Counted from the first letter of the stretch, positions 33,606-42,819 are shown. The stretch is DNA of 64,000 nucleotides from Acidisarcina polymorpha (GCF_003330725.1 NZ_CP030840.1:5756116-5820115), one strand, 5' to 3'. The notes: generated from the sequence alone by a model not told the origin. Translations and numbers: made by a program.

Positions 33606-34856
33606 ATGCCGGAAATTTATCGCAGGAAGACGGTGACCACGACGATCGGCCGCATCCGAGTCGGTTCGGATGCGCCGGTCGTCGTCCAGTCCATGACCAA
33701 CACAGACACCGCCGACATCCCAGGCACCATCCAGCAGGTAGCGGCGCTGGCGGCGGCTGGTTCGGAGCTGGTTCGGGTGACGGTGAATAACGATGAGGCG
33801 GCGATGGCCGTGCCTGCCATCGTCGATGGATTGGCGAAGCTCGGTATCGATGTCCCGATCATCGGCGACTTCCATTACAACGGGCATCTGCTGTTGAAGA
33901 AGTATCCCGAATGCGCACGGGCCTTGGCGAAGTACCGCATCAATCCCGGCAACGTCTCGATTGGACGCAAGGACGACGACAATTTCCGCACCATGATCGA
34001 ATGCGCGGTCGAGAACCAGAAGCCGGTGAGGATTGGCGTCAACTGGGGTTCGCTCGACCAGGCGCTGCTGACCAGGATGATGGATGAGAACTCCCGTCTC
34101 GCAGAGCCGCTCGATGCCCGCGACGTGATGATGGAGGCGATGGTGGTCAGCGCGCTCGACTCAGCTGCCGCCGCCGAGCGCTATGGCTTGCGCCACGACC
34201 AGATAATTCTGAGTGCGAAGGTGAGCGGAGTTCGCGACCTGATCGACGTCTACGGTGTCCTGGCATCGCGCTGCGATTATCCGCTGCATCTGGGCCTGAC
34301 CGAAGCAGGCATGGGCATGAAGGGAATCGTCGCGTCCGCAGCTGGGTTGGCTCCGCTGTTATTGCAGGGGATTGGCGACACCATTCGAGTTTCATTGACG
34401 CCGAAGCCGGGCGGCGATCGTTCCGAAGAGGTCCAGACGGCCCAACAGATCCTGCAATCGCTCTCTATCCGCAGTTTCACCCCTCAGGTGACTGCTTGCC
34501 CAGGTTGCGGGCGGACGACCAGCACCTTTTTCCAGGAGCTGGCACAGCAGATTCAGGGCTACTTGCGCGATACGATGCCGCAGTGGCGAGAGCGCTACGC
34601 CGGTGTCGAGGAGCTCAAAGTCGCGGTTATGGGCTGCATCGTCAACGGGCCCGGTGAATCGAAGCACGCCAACATCGGCATTTCTCTACCTGGCACAGCG
34701 GAAGAGCCAAAGGCTCCCGTCTACATCGATGGCCGGTTGGCGGTCACCTTGCGAGGCGAGACGATCATTCCGGACTTCAAGAGAATCCTGAATGAGTATG
34801 TGGACCATCGTTACGGGCATTCACCCGCTGAACAGCAGTTGGTTGAAGTGAGTTAA
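33606..34856 (+). CDS. ispG: 4-hydroxy-3-methylbut-2-en-1-yl diphosphate synthase IspG
   Basis: IspG reduces methylerythritol cyclodiphosphate in the isoprenoid pathway, using a [4Fe-4S] cluster. The 416-residue protein from the ATG at 33606 starts [20 protein letters not shown]. It contains [21 protein letters not shown]-like [17 protein letters not shown] and [12 protein letters not shown], and [18 protein letters not shown]. The cluster motif CPGCGRTT is followed by [12 protein letters not shown]. The upstream in-frame extension to 33537 is not family-like. Together with ispD and ispF this window holds three non-mevalonate pathway genes, not linked in one operon. Confidence 0.95.
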   Translation: MPEIYRRKTVTTTIGRIRVGSDAPVVVQSMTNTDTADIPGTIQQVAALAAAGSELVRVTVNNDEAAMAVPAIVDGLAKLGIDVPIIGDFHYNGHLLLKKYPECARALAKYRINPGNVSIGRKDDDNFRTMIECAVENQKPVRIGVNWGSLDQALLTRMMDENSRLAEPLDARDVMMEAMVVSALDSAAAAERYGLRHDQIILSAKVSGVRDLIDVYGVLASRCDYPLHLGLTEAGMGMKGIVASAAGLAPLLLQGIGDTIRVSLTPKPGGDRSEEVQTAQQILQSLSIRSFTPQVTACPGCGRTTSTFFQELAQQIQGYLRDTMPQWRERYAGVEELKVAVMGCIVNGPGESKHANIGISLPGTAEEPKAPVYIDGRLAVTLRGETIIPDFKRILNEYVDHRYGHSPAEQQLVEVS

Positions 34857-35149
34857 GAGCCTCTAGCGGGTGTGGATTTGGTCTATTCTGCAGGCTGCCG
34901 ACCAGTCAGCTGCCTGTAAAGGAAATTTCACGCCAGTTAAAGCGCTTTTCCCAGATCGAATGGCGATCCCGTCCATAGGTATTCTCGAGCCCAGTCCTAG
35001 GCTACGGCCATTCCCTCCAGCTCGTACGGTAGAGTCGGATTCAACGTCATTTCCCGGATTGGATCTGGAAGCGTAATGACGTCCATTTCCTTCCATCGAC
35101 ACCGGGCACGGGCTGGTACGTTAGCATCACTCTCCTTCGAGGATGATCG
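34857..35149. other. intergenic region after ispG, with imperfect hairpin at 34891-34916
   Basis: No gene was found in these 293 bases. CAGGCTGCCGAC (34891 onward) pairs with the complementary stretch ending CTGCCTG at 34916 with two mismatches, a possible weak terminator for ispG without U-tract. A second stretch (ACGTCATT... to ...AATGACGT around 35048-35084) is an interrupted inverted repeat. Neither can be assigned a role. Confidence 0.35.
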
Positions 35150-35650
35150 ATGCGGCGGAAGATGATCCTGTGCCTGGCATTTGGGGGCAGCGTTGTATCT
35201 ACATTGACCAGCATGGCGGGTGAGAGGCCTTGTTACGAATCGGCCGAGGCTGGGCAGCACCTGAACCAGGATGTGTGCATTCGAGCTCACGTCTACGATG
35301 TCGTGGAACTCGCGGATGGGACCCGTTTCTTGGATGTTTGTAGCCCGGAAACAACCGATGCGGCTTGCCACTTCACCATCGTGAGCTTACGCCAGGACCG
35401 GAAAGGCGTGGGCGCTCTCGATCCTTTACATGGCCAGGAAATTGAAATTCGCGGAACCGTGCATTCGTTTGCCGACCGGTCGGGTATTGTTCTCAGCGAC
35501 GTGCGCCAGCTGCACGGAGGGGCAGAGAAGTTTCGACCCAACCCGGCGCTACTCAAGGGGTTTTCCGCTGAGGATGGCAAAACAGCGTTTGAAGATCCGG
35601 CGTTTCGGAGCGGCGGCCATCACCACAAGACAAATGCGGGTGTGCCGTAA
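35150..35650 (+). CDS. exported small protein, OB-fold-like, unknown
   Basis: The 166-residue protein has a short signal peptide (KMILCLAFGGSVVSTLTSMAG) and then four cysteines (RPCYES, DVCIRA, DVCSPE, AACHFT) that could make two disulfides. The middle contains DVCIRAHVYDVVELADGTRF and GQEIEIRGTVHSFADRSGIVLSD, a strand pattern typical of small OB-fold nucleic-acid- or metal-binding domains. The C-terminus ends with HHHK. A start at 35162 is also possible. The gene converges with pqqE and does not seem part of the PQQ operon. Confidence 0.7.
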   Translation: MRRKMILCLAFGGSVVSTLTSMAGERPCYESAEAGQHLNQDVCIRAHVYDVVELADGTRFLDVCSPETTDAACHFTIVSLRQDRKGVGALDPLHGQEIEIRGTVHSFADRSGIVLSDVRQLHGGAEKFRPNPALLKGFSAEDGKTAFEDPAFRSGGHHHKTNAGVP

Positions 35651-35708
35651 CTTGAAAAGTGAGTTGAAGGTCTTAGGCTGTATTGGCTACGAATTCGCCA
35701 ATCTTCCC

Positions 35709-36794
35709 CTACTGTCTCCAGATGGGGAGGACTTCGGGAGCCGAACTTCTCAGATGCTGCAGCAATCTGTGCTGCGGGCTGTAGCCGCAAACCGGATCGA
35801 TTGCCTCGGCATCGCCCGTAAGCAGGTATGCCTGACAACGGCAGCCTCCAAAGTCCTTCTCTTTCCTCGCGCACGACAGGCAGGTCTCCGGCATCCACGC
35901 GTCACCTCGGAAGCGATTGAATGCTGAGGAGGAGCTCCATATCCAGGCAAGATCGTGTTCGCGAACGTTGTCAAAATGAAGGCCGGGAATCACCGCAGCG
36001 GCATGACAGGGCATTGCCTGGCCGGCCGGGTCGATGAGCATCATTTGCCGTCCCCAACCACCTACGCAGGCCTTGGGGAAGCTGGCGTAGTAGTCGGGAA
36101 AAACGGCTTCCAAATGGATCTTGCCTTTGAGGCGCTGCCGGGCCGCCTCGACGATGGGGATGGAGCGATCCACCTGCTCCTGGGTCGGCATCAGCAAGCT
36201 ACGATTCTTGAGCGCCCATCCGTAGTACTGGACGTGGGCGATCTCCAATCGGTCTGGATTCAGCTCTTCGGCGAGAGTAATGAAGCTTTCCAGCCGGTCA
36301 AGATTCATGCGATGGACGACTAAATTAACTGTGAACGCCAGGGGAAAGCGTTTGAGCACGGGAACCAGGGCCAACTTGAGAGCATGTGCGCGAGTTCCGG
36401 CGATATGGTTGGCGGAGGCTTCGTCAATATCTTGAAAGCTAAGCTGCAAATGTTCGAGCCCGGATTGGACCAGAAGGGCGAGCCGCTCTTCCGTCAGCCC
36501 GACGCCGGAGGTGATCATGTTGACGTAAAGGCCCGCCTGGCGGGCAGCGACAATCAAATCTGGAAGATCTTTGCGAGCGAGTGGCTCTCCACCGGTGAGG
36601 TGCAGATGAAGGACGCCGAGCCGGGCAGCTTGTTGAAAGACGCGAACCCAGTCTTCGGTCGCGAGTTCTTTTTCGGTTCGCTGCATCTCAAGCGGGTTAG
36701 AGCAGTAGAGGCAGTGCAACGGACAGCGGTGGGTGACTTCAGCGATCAGCGAGAAGGGCTTGAAGGACGGCGGATTTGAATCGAGATTTGACAT
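35709..36794 (-). CDS. pqqE: PqqA peptide cyclase PqqE (radical SAM)
   Basis: PqqE joins the Glu and Tyr side chains of PqqA, the first step of PQQ synthesis. The 361-residue protein has the radical-SAM cluster motif EVTHRCPLHCLYCSNP (Cx3Cx2C) near residues 20-30, LHLTGGEPLARKDL, and HVQYYGWALKNRSLLMPT. A SPASM domain at the C-terminus carries CVGGWG, PCHAAAVIPGL, ETCLSCARKEKDFGGCRCQA. It is the last gene of pqqABCDE, 102 bases after pqqD; this larger gap could hold an internal regulatory site. Confidence 0.96.
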   Translation of the reverse strand: MSNLDSNPPSFKPFSLIAEVTHRCPLHCLYCSNPLEMQRTEKELATEDWVRVFQQAARLGVLHLHLTGGEPLARKDLPDLIVAARQAGLYVNMITSGVGLTEERLALLVQSGLEHLQLSFQDIDEASANHIAGTRAHALKLALVPVLKRFPLAFTVNLVVHRMNLDRLESFITLAEELNPDRLEIAHVQYYGWALKNRSLLMPTQEQVDRSIPIVEAARQRLKGKIHLEAVFPDYYASFPKACVGGWGRQMMLIDPAGQAMPCHAAAVIPGLHFDNVREHDLAWIWSSSSAFNRFRGDAWMPETCLSCARKEKDFGGCRCQAYLLTGDAEAIDPVCGYSPQHRLLQHLRSSAPEVLPIWRQ

Positions 36795-36896
36795 TGTGTT
36801 CTGAATCTCAGCCTGCGAATCCGAGATCGGCCCTCATATTTCTTGTTCTTTATCTTTGCTTCCTTGTTCTTAGTCCTTACCGCAATGTTTTAGGCC

Positions 36897-37166
36897 TTAT
36901 TCACCGGACGCTCGAATGACGCCACGTTGCTCCATGCGGTTGAGGAGGCTGAGGACGTCCTCAGTCATTTGTTCCTGAGGCGCGCCGGTATATTGCTTGA
37001 GGAGCTCCGCGACGATTGCCGCGATATTTCGCCGACCGTCAAGATAGACGAGAACGTCTCGAGCTGGGCCTGCCAGGTTGAGCGTTCCTTCGGGTACGAG
37101 CAAGACCGGTTCAGTTCCATGGAGGCGGCAGCCAGGGGCAAATCGTGGTGTGGAATTCAAGTCCAT
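36897..37166 (-). CDS. pqqD: PQQ biosynthesis peptide chaperone PqqD
   Basis: PqqD binds PqqA and presents it to PqqE. The 89-residue protein has the family features: RFAPGCRLH at the N-terminus, LLVPEGTLNLAGPARDVLVYLDG in the core and a winged-helix-like rest (NIAAIVAELLKQY, DVLSLLNRMEQRGVI). It starts 6 bases after pqqC ends. Confidence 0.94.
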   Translation of the reverse strand: MDLNSTPRFAPGCRLHGTEPVLLVPEGTLNLAGPARDVLVYLDGRRNIAAIVAELLKQYTGAPQEQMTEDVLSLLNRMEQRGVIRASGE

Positions 37167-37172
37167 ATCAGC

Positions 37173-37961
37173 TTATCTCGTCTTTGAGGCAGCCGAAGAT
37201 GACTCTCCGGGCACGAAACAGCCGGGAGGAATATACCCGGGCTCCACGTAGGCGTAATCGATGGCGTCCAGCTGTGCCCAGAGGATCTCGCATTTGCGCT
37301 CGAGGGCACGGATGACTTGCTGCTGTTCCGCCGCGGTCCTGGCATGGGTGGAGACGTAATCGAGCGCGAAGGCGGCGTCCTCGGGAGCCTGAGTGAGGCG
37401 TCCTTCGAAGTAGGCCAGGCCGGGAATCAGATAGGGATAGTGGAGCCTCATCTTGTCCATGCGCAGAGAGATGAGGTCGCGGGAAAAGAGTTCCGTCAGC
37501 GAGGAAGCCACGGCAACCAGCAGAGAACTGTCGCGAACCAGCGCGAGGTAAGCGTCGACCGCAAAGATGACGCCGGGAAGGATGCCGCGATAGGAAATTA
37601 CCGAACTTCGGTCTAGACCAGTGGCTTCGGCGAGTTGAATCCACTTTTCAACTCCGCCGTAGCCGTCCTGATCGCCGTCATGATCGAGAATGCGTTTGCG
37701 CCAGGTGCGGCGAAACGCAGGATCGTCGCTTTTCGCCAGCAGCAGCGCATCTTTGATGGGAATGCGGCTTTGATAGTAATAGCGGTTGAGCGCCCAAGCC
37801 TGCAGCTGTCCTCGAGTCAGCTCACCTTGATGCATTCGTACATGAAACGGATGACGGTGGTGGTACCGGGCCTCGCCGACTGCCAGGAGGCGCGCACGTA
37901 GTTCCTGGCGCGAAAGCAGGTCGTCTTCAGTCGTGAGTGCGACAGCTAATTCAGTTGCCAT
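37173..37961 (-). CDS. pqqC: pyrroloquinoline-quinone synthase PqqC
   Basis: PqqC performs the final eight-electron, cofactorless oxidation and ring closure to PQQ. The 262-residue helical protein shows HHRHPFHVRMHQGELTRGQL near residue 35, WALNRYYYQSRIPIKDA, DHDGDQDGYGGVEKWIQLAEA and LTELFSRDLISLRM, all conserved in the family, with histidines and tyrosines of the active site. The first codon overlaps the last 16 bases of pqqB, suggesting coupled translation. Confidence 0.95.
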   Translation of the reverse strand: MATELAVALTTEDDLLSRQELRARLLAVGEARYHHRHPFHVRMHQGELTRGQLQAWALNRYYYQSRIPIKDALLLAKSDDPAFRRTWRKRILDHDGDQDGYGGVEKWIQLAEATGLDRSSVISYRGILPGVIFAVDAYLALVRDSSLLVAVASSLTELFSRDLISLRMDKMRLHYPYLIPGLAYFEGRLTQAPEDAAFALDYVSTHARTAAEQQQVIRALERKCEILWAQLDAIDYAYVEPGYIPPGCFVPGESSSAASKTR

Positions 37962-38851
37962 CCGTCATGTCCTATCTCCCAACCGGCCTGGATGACCTGG
38001 TTGTATTCTGCGCTACGCGGGTCGAGAACGGGATTGGTGTTGTTAATGTGAACGAAGACTTTCTTGGGCTTCTTGATTTGGGAAAGGAGAGCGATGATGC
38101 CGTCATCCCCGCTCATTGGGATGTGTCCGATGCTCCGCGCCGAAGGGGTGCCTGCGTGGGTGCTACTCAACTCAGCATCGCTCCAGAAAGTCCCGTCGAC
38201 CAGAATTACATCGCTGGTGGAATAGATTGCGAGGAGTTCTTCGGTGATCTTCGGCAGTGAGGGCGTGTAGGCGATGCGAAGCCCACTCGCTTCCAAGAGC
38301 AGCCCGAGGCTGGCCTGACCGTCCTGCGCTGGATTCACGTCGCGCGCATAAAACGGCAAAGATCCAGAAAGCGGGATCGCTCGACAGGTGATCTCGTGAT
38401 CGAGCAGAAGCGGGTGATCGGGGGAGATCTCGACCCAGGTCAGTTGTTGGGGAACTCGATCCAGCATCCGAAAGAAAGTGTTCGCTTCCAGCACCTTCCG
38501 CACGAGGGAAGTGGCATAGATGGTGAGCGGCTGAAATTCGCGGAGAAGAAGGACGCCGAGCACCTGGTCTAGGTCGGCGCTGGTGAGCAAGATCCCATGC
38601 AGCGGCGTGTTTCGTTTGCCCAGAGCGGCTGATGGCTGGAGTTCGGGGTTGGCTTCGATTTGGTATCTGAGGTCGGGGCAAGCGTTGATCAGGAACCAAT
38701 TCTCGCCATCACCCGAAAAGCTGGCTTGCAGTTGCATTCTTGGGGCGGTCAGTTGAGGCTGGGTCCGGGACAGTTGGCAAAGAGAACAGGCGCAGTTCCA
38801 CTGGGGGAAGCCACCACCGGCAGCTGTCCCCAGCAGCTTGAATTTCAGCAA
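37946..38851 (-). CDS. pqqB: PQQ biosynthesis protein PqqB (metallo-beta-lactamase fold)
   Basis: The 301-residue protein starts MLKFKLLGTAAGGGFPQWNC, the family signature, followed by the CxxC pair CACSLCQLSR. Later segments LLTSADLDQVLGVLLLREFQ, HAGTPSARSIGHIPMSGDDG and VFVHINNTNPVLD supply the metal-site region. PqqB is a non-heme iron hydroxylase that acts on the cross-linked tyrosine. It begins 3 bases after the pqqA stop, so pqqA and pqqB are tightly coupled. Confidence 0.95.
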   Translation of the reverse strand: MLKFKLLGTAAGGGFPQWNCACSLCQLSRTQPQLTAPRMQLQASFSGDGENWFLINACPDLRYQIEANPELQPSAALGKRNTPLHGILLTSADLDQVLGVLLLREFQPLTIYATSLVRKVLEANTFFRMLDRVPQQLTWVEISPDHPLLLDHEITCRAIPLSGSLPFYARDVNPAQDGQASLGLLLEASGLRIAYTPSLPKITEELLAIYSTSDVILVDGTFWSDAELSSTHAGTPSARSIGHIPMSGDDGIIALLSQIKKPKKVFVHINNTNPVLDPRSAEYNQVIQAGWEIGHDGWQLN

Positions 38852-38854
38852 GGT

Positions 38855-38941
38855 TTAGACTTCCGCGGGGGCGTAGCAGTTGATCTCGCAGCCGAGGGTC
38901 ACTTCTTCAAAATCAGGGCGTGTCCAGACTTTCGTTTCCAT
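38855..38941 (-). CDS. pqqA: PQQ precursor peptide PqqA
   Basis: A 28-codon frame begins with ATG at 38939-38941 and ends with TAA at 38855-38857. The peptide starts METKVWTRPDFEEVTLG and ends CEINCYAPAEV, containing the E-x3-Y pair (Glu19, Tyr23) that PqqE cross-links to build PQQ. AGGAGAACGAC gives a good ribosome site directly upstream. It sits at the head of pqqABCDE. Family members are 22-39 residues, often overlooked because of size; the position, motif and ribosome site leave little doubt. Confidence 0.95.
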   Translation of the reverse strand: METKVWTRPDFEEVTLGCEINCYAPAEV

Positions 38942-39055
38942 GTCGTTCTCCTGTCTAACGATGATGACGGCAGCAGAAATATCGGCTACGCCGGGATCTC
39001 TGCTGCCCTATTGTAGCCCGGTAATCGAAAACTACCAGAAACTTTCGTAATGTTT

Positions 39056-39895
39056 TCAACGCGATTGCGCCCGGCGCGACGCCTCGCGGCAAAGCATTTC
39101 GCCGACTGCCTTGTGCACGGCCGTTGATGGGTGACCCTCGTGAAAATAAAAGTGGCTCGAGGGTGACGTGCAGGGAGTCGGATCCTCATTCTTCAAGGCG
39201 CGGCCGGCGCACGGGGTGGTGGTGTCGGTGATGCCGTATTTGCCGGGATTTTGCATGACTTCGTCGAAGAACGAACCCCAGTCGCTATTCTCGATCTGAA
39301 TGTCCGAAAATCTGGCCTGCAGATCAGCCGGAATCCTGGCGAGTTGAGGATTGAAGCGAATACCAGTGGTTGCGAATGCGGGTATTTTGGTCGGCAGGAG
39401 AGCAACCATGAAGCGGCGAGCGCCGAGCGCATAGAGGGTTGCGATCTCGGCCTTCAGGTTTAAGGACGTGGCGCCCGCCGGGAGAGAACGGTCGTTCAAA
39501 CCGCCCGCGAAGAAGAACATGGTCTCCCTGGGATCGAAGTGGATCCGGCCGCTTTTCACGAGACCTGCAAAATCGTCCACTTGATTGCGCATGCCGCGGC
39601 CGAGCAGTTCACCATGCTCAAAGTGCTGACCCTCTCCAAAGCCCGTTCTGGCGCCGCTTACGGCGAAATTGAGGCCCTTGCCTTTGCTATCCGCATCGCC
39701 GAAGTAGGTAAAAGGGATATGAAGGCACTCTGCAAGGTAGGCTACCGCGGTTGGACCATTGCCGTCGACGTAGCCGGCTCCGGTGTCGGAATAGCTGTCG
39801 CCGAAGACGTAGAGCATGGTGTACGGAGGAGTTGCCGCGGTTGCGCCGGTTACGAAGAGCCCCATAGTTAGAGCCAGCAGCACGACATGCTTCAT
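39056..39895 (-). CDS. secreted SGNH/GDSL-family hydrolase
   Basis: The 279-residue protein has a Sec signal (HVVLLALTMGLFVTGATAA) and the block I nucleophile motif YVFGDSYSDTGAGY. Block II-like LNFAVSGARTGFG, block III-like FFAGGLNDRSL and the terminal GHPSTAVHKAVGEML with the catalytic His are also present. The order matches thermolabile-hemolysin/phospholipase-type GDSL enzymes, which act on lipid or sugar esters. It lies 114 bases upstream of pqqA on the same strand, but as a separate unit. Confidence 0.88.
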   Translation of the reverse strand: MKHVVLLALTMGLFVTGATAATPPYTMLYVFGDSYSDTGAGYVDGNGPTAVAYLAECLHIPFTYFGDADSKGKGLNFAVSGARTGFGEGQHFEHGELLGRGMRNQVDDFAGLVKSGRIHFDPRETMFFFAGGLNDRSLPAGATSLNLKAEIATLYALGARRFMVALLPTKIPAFATTGIRFNPQLARIPADLQARFSDIQIENSDWGSFFDEVMQNPGKYGITDTTTPCAGRALKNEDPTPCTSPSSHFYFHEGHPSTAVHKAVGEMLCREASRRAQSR

Positions 39896-39967
39896 CTGCC
39901 TTTCACCTCTGACCCGCTTGTTTGTGGGTTCTCTTCATAGCGGGCATGGAGCAACACCCAGGTAAGC

Positions 39968-40342
39968 CTACTGGGGGGCCGACAGTTTTGGTTGCCAGCT
40001 GACCTTCCCCTCAGGACCGACTGCGATGATCAACCGGCCTTCCTGGCCCTGGTTGAGCTCGGGTCCGTCAACGTTGTGAACCTGTCCGTGCGAGTCGGTG
40101 AACTCGATCTTCAGTGCGCCGGAGCCTTGGATCTTAAAGCGATAGTGAAATTGCGAGTTTGCAGCAAGGTTGCCAACTCCGAAACTGGCGCTGGGGTAGT
40201 CGACTTCCACGAGATGAATCGCAGACGGTCCCTGATTGTCGATGGTGGTGTCGACAAAATGGGAGTGGCATCCCATGACGATGAGGCCGATTGAAGTAAG
40301 AAGAGCAATTCGAGTACAACGGGAAAGGCGCTTCTGACTCAT
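39968..40342 (-). CDS. small putative lipoprotein
   Basis: The 124-residue protein has a lipoprotein signal (RIALLTSIGLIVMGCHSHF) with lipobox VMGC at residue 24. The mature part contains DTTIDNQGPSAIHLVEVDYP, GVGNLAANSQFHYRFKIQG and GQVHNVDGPELNQGQEG, an all-beta pattern. No named family is recognised. It lies between the SGNH hydrolase and the response regulator, same strand; function unknown. Confidence 0.75.
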   Translation of the reverse strand: MSQKRLSRCTRIALLTSIGLIVMGCHSHFVDTTIDNQGPSAIHLVEVDYPSASFGVGNLAANSQFHYRFKIQGSGALKIEFTDSHGQVHNVDGPELNQGQEGRLIIAVGPEGKVSWQPKLSAPQ

Positions 40343-40378
40343 GCTCGCTTTCGATTCTTTTATACGGGACTTTGCGAT

Positions 40379-41221
40379 TCAAGCTTTGCGTTCAAGAATC
40401 CGCGCGGTCAGCACCACACCTGGCTGGTTGTCATGCAGGGTCATCGGGAAGGCAAGAACATTCCACACCCACTCCTCACCTTTTCGGGGCAGGTTGAGCA
40501 GCCCCCGATAGGTACGATCAATGTAGGTTTCTTTGGTAGTGACCACAGTCTTGAGGATATCGCGCCAATCGGCAGAGATTTCCGGGAACTCGATGAACAG
40601 ATTCCGGCCGGGGAACCATTCGCGGGGACGCTCCAGAAGGCGAGCGCAGGCTTCATTGACGTACAGCCAGTCACCCTCACCGCTGAGCACTTCGAGTACC
40701 ACGTCCTCGCCCATAGCCATGTTAATTCTGGAATAGAAAAAATCGCGGGCATCGACGACTACGGGTTTGCCGCGCAACTTTGCCTCAAAGGAGCGCAACG
40801 CAGCCAGGAGATCGTCCACCGAACTATAGCCTTTAAGCAGATGCATGTCTTCAACGCCGCCGAAGCGGCGTTCGAGCGTCGCGGAAAGGATGATGATCGG
40901 CACTTCGGGTCGTCGGCGACGGAGAACGGAAGCGACTTCTGTGCCAAATTGACCGGCGCCCAGATGATAGTCGAGCACTGCAATGTCAATCTGGTCGAGG
41001 AGCTCGCTGGCCTCCTGGATGGTGCTGGCGGACTCGGTAAGGTATCCGTGTTTGCGCAAGATTGTGGATCGCAGCAACAAGCTCTCTGCATCGTCGTCGA
41101 GCAACAAAACTCGAATCAGCCGATCGACGCCTGGGGAAAGATCGTCAGTCGATTGCCCGATTGCTGGCGGCGCGACCTGGCTCGAGCTTCCTGGCGGCCC
41201 AAAGACTATCTCGTTCGACAT
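40379..41221 (-). CDS. response regulator with receiver and PAS domains
   Basis: The 280-residue protein has a CheY-like receiver at about 33-150 (RVLLLDDDAESLLLRSTIL; phosphoacceptor Asp in IDIAVLDYHLG; PIIILSA). A PAS-like domain follows at 165-275 (YVNEACARLLERPREWFPG, EWVWNVLAFPMTLHDNQPG). No DNA-binding, kinase or GGDEF output is attached, so it would work through an interacting partner. The receiver lacks the usual Lys-Pro of the beta-5 loop in an obvious form (HLLKGYSS), so phosphorylation behaviour may be atypical. Confidence 0.85.
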   Translation of the reverse strand: MSNEIVFGPPGSSSQVAPPAIGQSTDDLSPGVDRLIRVLLLDDDAESLLLRSTILRKHGYLTESASTIQEASELLDQIDIAVLDYHLGAGQFGTEVASVLRRRRPEVPIIILSATLERRFGGVEDMHLLKGYSSVDDLLAALRSFEAKLRGKPVVVDARDFFYSRINMAMGEDVVLEVLSGEGDWLYVNEACARLLERPREWFPGRNLFIEFPEISADWRDILKTVVTTKETYIDRTYRGLLNLPRKGEEWVWNVLAFPMTLHDNQPGVVLTARILERKA

Positions 41222-41260
41222 GTCGTGATTAGATGCTGAATCAGGGTTGGTGTCGTTAGC

Positions 41261-42292
41261 CTATCCCTGGTCAGCATGATTTCGTATCTCTTTTTCCTTC
41301 CTGCCCTGACGTTTGACCTCGCGAAAAAGTTCTGGCAGGCGCTGAAAATAAGCGACCGCGCGTAACCATTGGCGATTCTCGATGGCGGGATAGCCGCTGA
41401 CTATTTGTCCGGCGGGCACATCGTTCGGAATTCCGGATTGTGCAGTGGCCACGACCCCATCACCCACATGACAATGTCCGGCGACGCCAACCTGACCGGC
41501 CAAGATGACATTGTCGCCTATCTGAGAGGATCCGGCGAGACCGACCTGAGCGCAGAGCAGCGTGTTAGTGCCAACCGAAGAGCCATGGCCTACCTGAACC
41601 AGATTGTCAATTTTGGCTCCATTCGCAATACGTGTCTCGCCAACGCTAGCGCGATCGACGCACGCATTCGACTGGATCTCAACATCATCTCCAATAAGGA
41701 CAGGTCCGGACTGCGGAATTTTGTACCATGCGCCATCCTCTCCTTTGGCGAAACCGAAGCCATCCCCGCCAACTATCACGCCATTCTGGAGGACCACCCG
41801 GTCACCGAGACGGCAGTTTTCGCGAACGACAGAGTGGGCGTGGGCGAAGAAGTTGCTACCAATGACGGTCTTAGGATAGAGGACTACGTGGGGCAGCAGA
41901 GTGGCATGATCACCGAGAACCACTCCCGCGCCGATAACGGCATAGGCGCCAATGTGGGGATCTTTCCCAATCAGTGACGTAGGATCGATGACCGCCGTGG
42001 GGTGGATACCCGGGGGATAAGTTGGCGGTTGGTAGAACAGACCGACGGCACGAGCGAAGGCGTGATAAGGATTTCGAATGCGCAGCGTCGGGATGGTCAG
42101 AGGCGGAAAATCGGGGCTAACCAGGATCGCCGATGCCTTTGTGGTTCTGGCGTATCCCACGTATTTCTTATTGGCAATAAAAGTCAACTGTCCAGGGACT
42201 GCCTCTTCGATGCCGGCGACGCCCGTGATCTCTTCGTCGACAGCCCCATCGCATTCTGCGCCCAGCGCAAGTGCTAACTCACCCAACTTCAT
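41261..42292 (-). CDS. lpxD: UDP-3-O-acylglucosamine N-acyltransferase LpxD
   Basis: LpxD adds the second acyl chain in lipid A assembly. The 343-residue protein from the ATG at 42292 (MKLGELALALGAECD) has the N-terminal uridine-binding domain, then left-handed beta-helix hexapeptide repeats (HPTAVIDPTSLIGKDPHIGA, GAGVVLGDHATLLPHVVLYP, QVGHGSSVGTNTLLCAQVGL). The catalytic histidine lies in VGVAGHCHVGD. An 8-residue longer start at 42316 overlaps the next gene. It lies alone, without lpxA/fabZ, and a conserved hypothetical gene precedes it by 20 bases. Confidence 0.95.
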   Translation of the reverse strand: MKLGELALALGAECDGAVDEEITGVAGIEEAVPGQLTFIANKKYVGYARTTKASAILVSPDFPPLTIPTLRIRNPYHAFARAVGLFYQPPTYPPGIHPTAVIDPTSLIGKDPHIGAYAVIGAGVVLGDHATLLPHVVLYPKTVIGSNFFAHAHSVVRENCRLGDRVVLQNGVIVGGDGFGFAKGEDGAWYKIPQSGPVLIGDDVEIQSNACVDRASVGETRIANGAKIDNLVQVGHGSSVGTNTLLCAQVGLAGSSQIGDNVILAGQVGVAGHCHVGDGVVATAQSGIPNDVPAGQIVSGYPAIENRQWLRAVAYFQRLPELFREVKRQGRKEKEIRNHADQG

Positions 42293-42312
42293 GGGTTGGA
42301 TTGTAAAAGAGT

Positions 42313-42819
42313 TCACTCAGCCGGTTCTTCCGGCGCGGTAAAGAGGTCTTCCTGATGGGGAAGCTCGAAGCGTTTCCGCCGGGAAGAGTTGACGATGACC
42401 GCGAGGATCGACAGATCGGTGATGGTTGACCGCGGTACAAAGATTTTCTGAGTATTGGAGCGAATGTCGGGAGGCGTCAGCAAAACTCCGGGCGAGTCGA
42501 GCAACGTGAGGTCGTTGGCGGCCAGGCCCTCAAGGATGTCGCCGTCTTTCAAGCGGAGACGGAGAGAAACTCCTTCGTTTCGAGGGCGTGCGGCGAAATT
42601 CTTGCGCAAAAGCCGCTCAGGATTGCCTGGCTCCCCGGAATTAAAATCGCGCACAAAACACACCCACTTTATCGCATCTAACTGCAGGGTCGTGACTTTG
42701 CCCGTCAGATCGAGCAGTTCCATCTGCCCGTTGTGGGCGAAGTTGGAGGCCGGCAGATATCCCGACAGCCAATCTCGACTGAGTTTGCGAACGATCGCTT
42801 TCTTTCGGCCAGAGGGCAT
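42313..42819 (-). CDS. conserved hypothetical protein upstream of lpxD
   Basis: The 168-residue basic protein has no signal and no membrane segment. It contains MELLDLTGKVTTLQLDAIKW, VCFVRDFNSGEP, GVSLRLRLKDGDILEGLAAN and IFVPRSTITDLSILAV. The strand-rich sequence with a bent beta-barrel feel suggests a small RNA- or protein-binding fold, but no family is recognised. Same strand as lpxD with a 20-base gap, so the two may be co-transcribed. Divergent from the CCA-type transferase. Confidence 0.75.
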   Translation of the reverse strand: MPSGRKKAIVRKLSRDWLSGYLPASNFAHNGQMELLDLTGKVTTLQLDAIKWVCFVRDFNSGEPGNPERLLRKNFAARPRNEGVSLRLRLKDGDILEGLAANDLTLLDSPGVLLTPPDIRSNTQKIFVPRSTITDLSILAVIVNSSRRKRFELPHQEDLFTAPEEPAE

